NCBI GenBank assembly: GCA_902812455.1
Contig: CADDZH010000086.1
Coordinates: 1-22,955 of the forward strand
From: Chloroflexota bacterium
GTDB lineage: Bacteria; Chloroflexota; Ktedonobacteria; Ktedonobacterales; Ktedonobacteraceae
DNA: 22,955 nt
Direction of reading: 5' to 3'
A program made the translations under genes and the position numbers. Below, in pieces: positions 15,412 to 22,037 of this stretch. How positions within the stretch are numbered: position 1 is the first letter of the stretch; every line of letters begins with the position of its first letter. The notes beneath the pieces are model-generated. The model made no database searches. It saw nothing but the letters and a program-made list of their open reading frames with translations, and was not told where the DNA came from.

Positions 15412-15987
15412 CTATCTTTTGACTGAGTACATCGCTCTCACCATTCAGGCCGCTTTTCAGCAATGCCGGCAGTATTTAGCGGCGGAAACTATTGAAGCGA
15501 GGGTAATACCGATGAGTTGTGATAATAGGTTATGCACTATACCCTCTGTTTCTCAAAAAGTAGCAAGATGAAGGAAGTCAGAGCCATCGTTGGTGAAATG
15601 GAATGGCAAAACCCTGACCTCATGATTTCCTTCTTTACAAGAAGTCTCACACACGCTACACTAGAGGTATGCGGTAACTTCCGCTCATGGCGCTCTGTCG
15701 AAGGGACCACACTTTTCCAGAGCGTCGTGCCTTTTTATGTATCCGAAACTTTTATCCGAAACTCAAAAACGCACTACAAAAAACAGCTTTCTCAGAATAT
15801 CTCTCAATACACCTCCTTTCGTCGTTACAAGCAACGCTCAGTTTCTTTCCTTCTATCTAGAACACATTATCTAGATATCTGTGAGTAAGAGTACCCGATC
15901 AACAGCCGCTTGTCATGCGCTTTGACCGTATTTTTTCTGCGGTTGATTACGAATTTTTCTCGCTCTTTTCTACGGCTTAAACCGTAT
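15412..15987. other. Gene-poor stretch
   Basis: No gene here convinces me. A rightward 118-codon frame (15532-15888) lacks a ribosome site and has no recognisable domain. A second rightward stretch (about 15405-15570) reads LTEYIALTIQAAFQQCRQYL but stops and has no start context. Near the luxR end, AAATACGGT occurs twice (once as part of a TACGG/CCGTA hairpin directly after the luxR stop codon), possibly marking transcript ends. Confidence 0.4.
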
Positions 15988-16608
15988 TTAGCGCGAGAAA
16001 TCCTCAAGAGGAGAGAAGAGGCCGGCGGAATAAGCTGCCAGGAGCGCATCATGCTCATTGTGCACGCCTAATTTCTCATAAATATGCTCGAGATGCTTGC
16101 CCACGGTCTTGCGCGTGATGCTTAACTCCCTGGCAATGGCTTCTTGATCATACCGGTGATAGAGAAGCGCGAGGACTTCTTGTTCCCGTTTCGTGAAAAG
16201 CTTCTGCGCTTGATAGCCGGACTGTTGAGATTGCCCTTGCAAGAAAGCAGAAATTTCGAGCGTGTACAGGGTAGAGCCACAGATGCGGGCTAAGAGTTGC
16301 GCAACAGGGAGGGGCAGCGCTGAACTCGCCGGTTGTGTTGGATTTGATGTGACATATAATGTTCCATACACATGGGCACGGAATTGAACAGGGAAGCTGG
16401 CGCTTGATGCAGTCAGAGAGGATAGTGCTGGTTTCTGGGAACGCAGAAGAAGCTGAGCGCGTTTCTGTGTGGCTAGCGCAACTTCCTGGCAAAAACGCTC
16501 AGCGACACCTTGTGCCTGCCCGCACAGCATTTCAGCAACCTGGGAGAGGTGCAGAAAAAGCTGCACGTAGTCCAGGAATGGCCCCTGTTGCTGTGGCGGG
16601 TCCTCCAT
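15988..16608 (-). CDS. LuxR-family transcription regulator with GAF-like N-terminus
   Basis: Residues 137-206 form a LuxR/GerE helix-turn-helix: LFTKREQEVLALLYHRYDQE, then AIARELSITRKTVGKHLEHI and YEKLGVHNEHDALLAAY, with the expected T-x-R-E-x-E-V-L and K-T-V-x-x-H-x-x-x-I-Y-x-K-L positions. The N-terminal part looks like a degenerate GAF domain (FPVQFRAHVYGTLYVTS..., then a helix LPVAQLLARICGSTLYTLE). It lacks the phospho-acceptor pattern of response regulators, so the signal would be a ligand or partner rather than phosphorylation. The ATG at 16608 has GGAGG seven bases upstream; an upstream in-frame ATG at 16641 has none. A palindrome lies 40 bases upstream of the start. The folD-like gene precedes it, in the same direction, by 186 bases. 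Confidence 0.85.
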   Translation of the reverse strand: MEDPPQQQGPFLDYVQLFLHLSQVAEMLCGQAQGVAERFCQEVALATQKRAQLLLRSQKPALSSLTASSASFPVQFRAHVYGTLYVTSNPTQPASSALPLPVAQLLARICGSTLYTLEISAFLQGQSQQSGYQAQKLFTKREQEVLALLYHRYDQEAIARELSITRKTVGKHLEHIYEKLGVHNEHDALLAAYSAGLFSPLEDFSR

Positions 16609-16647
16609 AAGGCTGCCTCCATGAAAAGCCAGCTTGTTCACTATCTT

Positions 16648-16667
16648 ACTAGAACACTAGTTCTAGT
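16648..16667. promoter_or_regulatory. Candidate operator in front of the luxR-type gene
   Basis: ACTAGAAC and GTTCTAGT form a perfect 8-base inverted repeat around ACTA. It lies 40-60 bases upstream of the regulator's ATG and overlaps a -10-like TAAGAT (16648-16643). Size and symmetry fit the dimeric site of a LuxR-type protein, so autoregulation is plausible. This is inference. Confidence 0.45.
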
Positions 16668-16702
16668 TATCTTCTTGGAGAGGCCGTGTAAAGGCTGCTG
16701 GA

Positions 16703-16732
16703 CTTTCGGGGCAGAGATGATATCTCTGAAAG
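16703..16732 (-). terminator. Hairpin between the folD-like and luxR-type genes
   Basis: AGAGAT and ATCTCT arms with a GAT loop (16713-16727) are extended by CTTTC/GAAAG across a five-base bulge. No T-run follows leftward, so it may be a weak terminator, an RNA-stability stem or part of the luxR leader. Confidence 0.3.
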
Positions 16733-16763
16733 ACAGGGGGAAATCATGGTGATTCCCCATCTA

Positions 16764-16797
16764 GGGCGGGCGATGGCCAGCATCGCCCCTACCCTCA
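16764..16797. repeat. Interspersed palindromic repeat, copy D
   Basis: GGGCGAT-GGCCAGC-ATCGCCC is a perfect 7-bp hairpin. The right end CCCCTACCCTCA is identical to copy C, and its last three bases are the stop codon of the folD-like gene. The repeat therefore abuts the 3' end of that gene, a usual position for REP-like elements. Confidence 0.7.
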
Positions 16798-17634
16798 CTT
16801 TGGTCCAACAAGCGTGTGGCGAATCAGCATTAAATGGGTGAGCGGGCCGAGTCCGCCGGGGACAGGCGTCAAAAACGAGGCCACTTCTTTCACACTGGCA
16901 AAATCGACATCGCCCACAACTTTCCCGTCGAGGGTATTGATACCGGCATCGAGCACAACTGCTCCAGGTTTTACCATATCCCCGGTAATGGTGGCAGGGC
17001 GTCCCATGCTCAGTACCAGGATATCGGCATCGCGAGTAATGCTGGCTAGGTCCTGGGTATAGGAATGGCAGATCGTGATTGTAGCATCTAAGCCCAGCAG
17101 GACAAGCGCAATGGGCTTGCCCCCAATGTTGCTGCGGCCAACGATCACTGCATTACGACCGGCAACTGGAATACCCGCGTCCTGCAGCACTGCGCGAACG
17201 GCATCTGCTGTAGAGGGGATGAAACTTGGGAAGCCCTGCAAAAGGTTGCCCGCGTTGCGCGAACCGAGTCCATCGACATCCTTCTCAGGCAGCAGGACAT
17301 CGGTGACAACCCGCTGGCGGATGTGTGCCGGTAGCGGGAGGATGAGTACCACGCCATCGGTGTTGGGATCGTTGTTGAGGAGAGCTACTTCGGCTCGTAG
17401 CTCATCCTCTTCGATCTCGAAGGGATAGGCAAATGTTGCGCACCCCAGGCCAATAGTGCGGCAGGAGCGCACAAGCTGCCGGCTATACACCTCGGCAGCG
17501 CTATCGTGCCCGGCTATCAATTGGGCCAGCATTGCCGGGCGCTGGTGGCGCTGGCGAAACTGCGCCGCCTCTCTGCGCAGTTCAGCAGTGATGCGCGTAA
17601 CGAGCGGTTTACTATCATAGACGATAGCCGGCAT
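16795..17634 (-). CDS. folD: FolD-family methylenetetrahydrofolate dehydrogenase homologue with altered cyclohydrolase site
   Basis: The 279-residue protein aligns with FolD end to end. It has the ILPLPAH and PEKDVDG segments, the NADP-binding VIVGRSNIGGKPIALVLL (163-180) and TITICHS. VLDAGINTLDGKVVGDVDF and the TPVPGGLGPLTHLML end are also present. FolD makes 10-formyl-tetrahydrofolate from methylene-tetrahydrofolate. In well-studied FolD proteins the cyclohydrolase step needs Lys of the YxxxK motif and the Gln of VQLPLP (K56 and Q100 in the human enzyme). Here Y50 is followed by S-R-Q-L, so the Lys is L54, and the Gln is I98; the Asp in KDVDG (D121) remains. The CTPxG motif is also lost (IPSTADAV). 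The dehydrogenase half looks intact, the cyclohydrolase half does not. The ATG at 17634 has GGAAGG six bases upstream. Confidence 0.88.
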   Translation of the reverse strand: MPAIVYDSKPLVTRITAELRREAAQFRQRHQRPAMLAQLIAGHDSAAEVYSRQLVRSCRTIGLGCATFAYPFEIEEDELRAEVALLNNDPNTDGVVLILPLPAHIRQRVVTDVLLPEKDVDGLGSRNAGNLLQGFPSFIPSTADAVRAVLQDAGIPVAGRNAVIVGRSNIGGKPIALVLLGLDATITICHSYTQDLASITRDADILVLSMGRPATITGDMVKPGAVVLDAGINTLDGKVVGDVDFASVKEVASFLTPVPGGLGPLTHLMLIRHTLVGPK

Positions 17635-17666
17635 ACATTACCTTCCAGTTCAAGATTGTTTTGTTC

Positions 17667-17675
17667 ATCATACCA
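17667..17675 (-). promoter_or_regulatory. Extended -10 promoter of the folD-like gene
   Basis: Read leftward, TGGTATGAT is a strong extended -10 box 33 bases upstream of the ATG. The -35 region is not recognisable. Confidence 0.45.
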
Positions 17676-17724
17676 TAGGTGAATAGCCATTACGTACCAT
17701 TTTTCTGTTCTAGAGAGGACTCTT

Positions 17725-17838
17725 ATGGCCGCCGAAAGTTTATTTGATAGAGTTTCAGAGTTTAGCGAGGACAGAGAGGCGCGAGGGCATAAGGCGAGGC
17801 AGAGGAGAAGGTACTTTAGTACCAAAAAAAGAGCCTGA
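17725..17838 (+). CDS. Possible 37-residue basic small protein
   Basis: An ATG at 17725 is preceded six bases upstream by AGAGAGG. The frame runs 37 codons: an amphipathic start MAAESLFDRVSEFSEDREAR, then a very basic end (GHKARQRRRYFSTKKRA) before TGA. The acidic helix plus basic tail is typical of small nucleic-acid or ribosome-associated proteins, but I recognise no family. It lies alone in the 317-base gap between the folD-like gene and the TPR gene. The ribosome site and composition are the only support. Confidence 0.35.
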   Translation: MAAESLFDRVSEFSEDREARGHKARQRRRYFSTKKRA

Positions 17839-17857
17839 GAACAAGATTTGTAGTACC

Positions 17858-17871
17858 CTAGTTTTAACTAG
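17858..17871. promoter_or_regulatory. Palindrome upstream of the TPR gene
   Basis: CTAGTT-TT-AACTAG is a perfect 6-base inverted repeat 80 bases before the TPR start. Like the luxR-type operator candidate at 16648, it is built on CTAG half-sites, so one regulator could bind both. No clear sigma70 promoter is visible next to it. Confidence 0.3.
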
Positions 17872-17951
17872 ACCAGATCGGTTTAGTTCAGTTCATGGGG
17901 CAAGAGGTTGTATCCTCCCATAGTATGAACAAGTAAGAAAGTGAACCTTTC

Positions 17952-20900
17952 ATGCCTGGGAACAGACAAGCCTTCAATACAGCGATGAATGCAGCCGATC
18001 GTTATCGCTGGGATGGTCGTTGGACAGAAGCTGCGCAGGAGTACCAGCGAGCGCTAGCGGAGTTCCCAGACGATGCGATGGCGCGAAGCGGGCTAGGGTT
18101 CTGCTACATGCAAACAAAGCAGTGGCAGCAAGCGCTTGAGCAGTATGAATATGCTTTGAAGCGCGATCCTAGCAATGTCATTGCTTTGAGCAAGACGGCC
18201 GAACTTTATGGCATCCTCAACCGGCGCGAAGAAGCTTACAAAGCCTATCTTCACCTGTCGGATCTCTACTCTCAGGCTGGCCAGGGAGCGCGCGCTGAGG
18301 CTGCGTGGCAGAAGGCCGTGCAGTTGTCTCCGGGCGATCCGGTGCCGCATGAGCGCCTCGCGGCGTACTACTTTGGAAAAAAGGATATTGCGCTCATGAT
18401 TCAAGAGCGGCTGGCTGCTGCTCAGGGGTATCTCCAGCGCCATGATATGGCGGCGGCCCGCATGCAATGTGAAGAGGTGCTACGGGCAGACCCTACGAAT
18501 GCGCAGGCTCAGCAGGCACTTTCGTTTATCATGGGGCAGATACAGCAGGCAAGCCCTTCCACACAAGGAACGGGCTTCGCGCCTTCATCAATAGCGGGTT
18601 CGATGGCGGTGACAGGAACCCCATCTGGTCCGCTAGCTTTCATACATAGCCCAGGAGCGGAAATAGCAACGCCGGGCAACAACAGCGGAGGTAATACTGG
18701 CAATATGGGTAATGCGGGTAATTTTAGTAGTGTGGGCAATCCTGGCTCAACTTTCCCTACAGCAGGCGTGGCGGGCGGCATGGAACCTACCCCCCGTAGG
18801 CGAATTACTGCTAGTCAGGTCACAGGTGTCTTGAGACAGGCTCAAATGTTTCAAACGCAAGGTCGTTTTAACGATGCGATCGACCTGTGCGAGCAAATTC
18901 TCGAGAGCGGCTTTGATCGACCGGATGCACGCTATTTTCTCGGCTGGCTTTATCAGGAACAACAGCGCTGGGATGAGGCTATTCGCCAGTTCCAGGCTCT
19001 GCTCAATGATCCGGATTACGCCCTCTCTTGTTATTACGCTTTAGGGCAGTGCTATCGTGCGCGTGGCGACTTGCGTACTGCTTCGGTTCACTTCGATGAG
19101 GCAGTTGACCGTGTGAATCTGGATGCCCTGACTATTGAAGAATCCGATCAACTGGTACAGCTTTGCCAGGAAGCGGCTGAGGCTCATCGTTTGTTAGGCG
19201 AGCAGGAGCAGGCTTTAACCGTCTATAATGCTTTGCTAGGCTTCCTGCGCAGCAGAGGATGGGATGATAAAGTGGCGCAGGTGGAGTTTGCGCTGCGGCA
19301 ACTGCAGAATACACCACTTCCCGCCAGGCCGGTTACGCCTTCCCCGCTGCCCCCACAGATGCAGGCCACGCAGGTGATCATGTCTGAGCAGGGGACGATG
19401 ACCCCTTCACAGCCGGCTGTGCAGGATGAGGCAACTATGATGCTGAATGTGCCCGATATGCCATCGAATATGGCACCTGCGACGCCTGCATCAGCGCAGT
19501 TACCGGCCTCTCCACCAGCTACGCCGGACAATAACCATGCAGTTGGTGAACTTCCAGACTGGTTAACAGGCATTCTCAGCGATGTCGATAAGAGCCAGGC
19601 TGCCAGCAAGCAGGGAGGAGCAGGAGCAACTGCCCAGCCATCACCTCAACAAGAGGAAGCCAGGCGCTCTGCAAATGAGCAAACCGCCGCACCTGAACAG
19701 AGCTTTTCCGCAGCCCCGCCACCTGCATCTTCATCCTGGTTAACTGAAGGTGCAAAACCTGGCGATGCCACTCACATTACCCAGCCAGGCGCACAGCAGC
19801 CTGACGTTCCAGCAGCACCTGCTCAGCTCTCTCCGGCAGGCGCGCCTGCCGCTGACCAGGCTCAGGCCTCACCAGAAGCGCCGGCTGCCGCAAACGACGT
19901 GAAAGAACTAAGCCCCATTATACCGGTTTCACCTGCGAAGAGTGGAAAGGATGGAGCCGAGGAACTGTTGAGCCAGATCGCAGGCTCCGGTACGCAGGCG
20001 AAGGACGAGGCATTGAAGCAGGTTGCCGAAGCTGTCCTTGCCAGCACCGCTTCGCTTCCCGAAAACTTGCGCCTGCAGGTTGCAGAGTCCATGCAGGATA
20101 TCCAGAAATATATCAATCATGGCTTGCTCACCCCTGCAATGGAGGAGTGCCTGCGCGTGATCGATATGGCCCCGCAGTACCTGGATGTACACCAGGTGCT
20201 AAGCGAGATTTATGTCCGCCAGGGCAAAATCGAGCAGGCTATTACCAAATACGCTATCCTGGTCGATACCTATACTGCAAATGGCCGTATCGATGATGCC
20301 ATTGCCACCTGTCGCCGTATACTGCAATTAGAGCCAAACAATCTGACGTACCGCGTGCGCCTGATCAACTTGCTGGCTTCTCAAGGGAACAAAGAAGAGT
20401 TATTGCGCGAGCGCACGCTGGCCGCAGAGTCTTACCTGCGCCTCGGCTATATGGATCGCGCCCTGACCGAGCTTGAGCAAGCTTTGCAGGAAAGCCCAAC
20501 AAGCGTTTCCACCCGCCTCAACTATGCCCTGGCTTTGCAGAAGCTGGGACGCACGCAGCAAGCGGTGGCCGAGTACCAGCGGGTGCTGCAGGTCGATCCT
20601 CGCAACATTACAGCGTTGGTGCGCTGGCATATGGCCATGATTACCACGCTGGGAACGGCCCGCGCTACGGCGCTTGAAGTGCTTTCTCGCATTCGCTGGC
20701 AGCTACGTGGCGAGGGGCAACGAAATTATGGCGTGGTGGCACGCGAGTATATGCAGGTCGCCGAAATCTATCCCAATAATGCCGATGTGCACTTTGCCCT
20801 TGGGCAGGTTCACCAGCAAGCAGGCAATTTCGACAAGGCTATCGAGTCCTATGAACTCGCTATACGCGATAGCGCCGTCGAGGTAATGGCCCGCGTGAGC

Positions 20901-21863
20901 GCTGCCCATTGCTTCCTGATGCAGGGCAGGCCTGAAGCAGCCATCCAGCAATTGGAGCAGGCCCTGCAGAAGATACGCCGCGCGCCCGCTGGCTCTCTCG
21001 ATCCCGCTACCTGGGCTGCCCGCCCTCGTGAAGAGGGTGAAGAGCACCAGGCTCCGGAAGTCGAAATATCCTTACTACTTGCCAAAGCCTATGAGCGTAC
21101 AGGCAAGAAGGAGCAGATGCAGGCCATCCTGCGCCAGGTGAAGCAGATGACCACCGCTCAAGATGAAGTTACCTCTGCCCTGGCAGAAATCTCTGCCCGG
21201 CAAGGAGATATCGAGAGCGCGCTGCAAGAATATAGCGACCTTGTGCGTCACTATCGAGAAAAACGACAGGCAGAAAATGCCCTCAGCGTCTTGCATGAGA
21301 TGGTTCGCCTGGCCCCTCAAGACCCGCGTGCCCATGATGAGCTTGCGGATATCTATATCAATCGCGGTCTTCTGGAAGAGGGCATCGCGGAACTACGTGT
21401 CCTGGCCGACATCTACCAGCGCCGCAACCAGCCAGATCAAGCTGCTGCCACCTTCGAGCGTATTGGGAATGTCTACGCCGAGATGGGCGACAATGAGGAA
21501 GCCCTGGCCAACTTGCAGCGGGCTGTTGACCTCAACCCCAACTCAATGGAGCTGTTGCGAGAATTTGTTGGGTTCTGCTTACAGTTGGGCCGCACCAGCG
21601 AAGCTGCGCAGTACCAGGCTGTGATTGCACGCCACTACTTCGAGACCCAGCAGGTCAAGGAAGCTGTTGCCGCACTGCAACAGTGGATCACCATCGACCG
21701 CAATAACTACGAGGCTTACGACATGCTTGGCCAGACCTATCAATCGGTCGGCGAGTATGAACAGGCGAGCCGCGTCTACAGGAACCTGGCCAAAGTGAAT
21801 CCCAATAATCCACTTGCCAAGGAGCGGCTGGCGGCGTTGCAGGAGTTACGCACGACAAAATAA
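17952..21863 (+). CDS. Giant TPR scaffold protein (1303 residues)
   Basis: Three blocks of tetratricopeptide repeats are joined by two disordered linkers. Block 1 (about 1-200) contains repeats such as WTEAAQEYQRALAEFPDDAMA and WQQALEQYEYALKRDPSN. A Gly/Asn/Ser linker (200-285) leads to block 2 (290-450). A Pro/Ala/Gln linker (453-665) carries a GELPDWLTGIL patch and two Thr-Met-rich patches (ATQVIMSEQGTM and DEATMMLNV). Block 3 (about 700-1303) is a long, nearly continuous superhelix with motifs such as GRTQQAVAEYQRVLQVDPRN and GDNEEALANLQRAVDLNPNS. There is no signal peptide, membrane segment or enzyme domain, so it probably scaffolds protein complexes in the cytoplasm. The ATG at 17952 has only a weak AGAAAG upstream. 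Confidence 0.88.
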   Translation: MPGNRQAFNTAMNAADRYRWDGRWTEAAQEYQRALAEFPDDAMARSGLGFCYMQTKQWQQALEQYEYALKRDPSNVIALSKTAELYGILNRREEAYKAYLHLSDLYSQAGQGARAEAAWQKAVQLSPGDPVPHERLAAYYFGKKDIALMIQERLAAAQGYLQRHDMAAARMQCEEVLRADPTNAQAQQALSFIMGQIQQASPSTQGTGFAPSSIAGSMAVTGTPSGPLAFIHSPGAEIATPGNNSGGNTGNMGNAGNFSSVGNPGSTFPTAGVAGGMEPTPRRRITASQVTGVLRQAQMFQTQGRFNDAIDLCEQILESGFDRPDARYFLGWLYQEQQRWDEAIRQFQALLNDPDYALSCYYALGQCYRARGDLRTASVHFDEAVDRVNLDALTIEESDQLVQLCQEAAEAHRLLGEQEQALTVYNALLGFLRSRGWDDKVAQVEFALRQLQNTPLPARPVTPSPLPPQMQATQVIMSEQGTMTPSQPAVQDEATMMLNVPDMPSNMAPATPASAQLPASPPATPDNNHAVGELPDWLTGILSDVDKSQAASKQGGAGATAQPSPQQEEARRSANEQTAAPEQSFSAAPPPASSSWLTEGAKPGDATHITQPGAQQPDVPAAPAQLSPAGAPAADQAQASPEAPAAANDVKELSPIIPVSPAKSGKDGAEELLSQIAGSGTQAKDEALKQVAEAVLASTASLPENLRLQVAESMQDIQKYINHGLLTPAMEECLRVIDMAPQYLDVHQVLSEIYVRQGKIEQAITKYAILVDTYTANGRIDDAIATCRRILQLEPNNLTYRVRLINLLASQGNKEELLRERTLAAESYLRLGYMDRALTELEQALQESPTSVSTRLNYALALQKLGRTQQAVAEYQRVLQVDPRNITALVRWHMAMITTLGTARATALEVLSRIRWQLRGEGQRNYGVVAREYMQVAEIYPNNADVHFALGQVHQQAGNFDKAIESYELAIRDSAVEVMARVSAAHCFLMQGRPEAAIQQLEQALQKIRRAPAGSLDPATWAARPREEGEEHQAPEVEISLLLAKAYERTGKKEQMQAILRQVKQMTTAQDEVTSALAEISARQGDIESALQEYSDLVRHYREKRQAENALSVLHEMVRLAPQDPRAHDELADIYINRGLLEEGIAELRVLADIYQRRNQPDQAAATFERIGNVYAEMGDNEEALANLQRAVDLNPNSMELLREFVGFCLQLGRTSEAAQYQAVIARHYFETQQVKEAVAALQQWITIDRNNYEAYDMLGQTYQSVGEYEQASRVYRNLAKVNPNNPLAKERLAALQELRTTK

Positions 21864-21873
21864 TATCTTCGTC

Positions 21874-22007
21874 CATGTCATGCTGAGCGAGTGCAGCCCA
21901 ATCCTGAACGTAGTGAAGGATTCTGTTCGATGGGCAGCGGATGTTTCGCTTCGCTCAACATGACATGCGACGAATCAGATCCTTCGCTTCGCTCAGGATG
22001 ACATGAT
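21874..22007. repeat. Cluster of four copies of a TGTCATxCTGAGCG-type repeat
   Basis: Two direct units (21875-21890 TGTCATGCTGAGCGA, and 21901-21924 ATCCTGAACGTAGTGAAGGA plus TTCTG) are followed by two inverted units. These are 21946-21967, TTCGCTTCGCTCAACATGAC onward, and 21977-22004, CAGATCCTTCGCTTCGCTCA onward. The outer pair CATGTCATG(C/T)TGAGCGA (21874-21890 and 21951-21967) is complementary over 17 bases with one mismatch. Consensus units of this kind (ATCCTGAGCGAAGCGAAGGAT) are common interspersed elements in several bacterial phyla. The cluster fills the space between the TPR gene and convergent femX-like gene and probably terminates both. Confidence 0.75.
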
Positions 22008-22037
22008 GTGATCGTTCAGGCTCTCAAAGATTATTCT

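Noticed and set aside
15532..15888. Rightward 118-codon frame
   Set aside because: There is no ribosome site and no recognisable domain, and it lies in a decayed AT-richer stretch. I mention it in the gene-poor entry instead of calling it a gene.
17810..17823. GGTAC-TTTA-GTACC palindrome
   Set aside because: It lies within the 3' part of the small-protein candidate, has no T-run downstream on either strand in the right order, and is short enough to be chance.
17517..17825. Leftward 102-codon frame overlapping the start of the folD-like gene
   Set aside because: It crosses the folD-like promoter and ribosome site and is antisense to the small-protein candidate. There is no domain.
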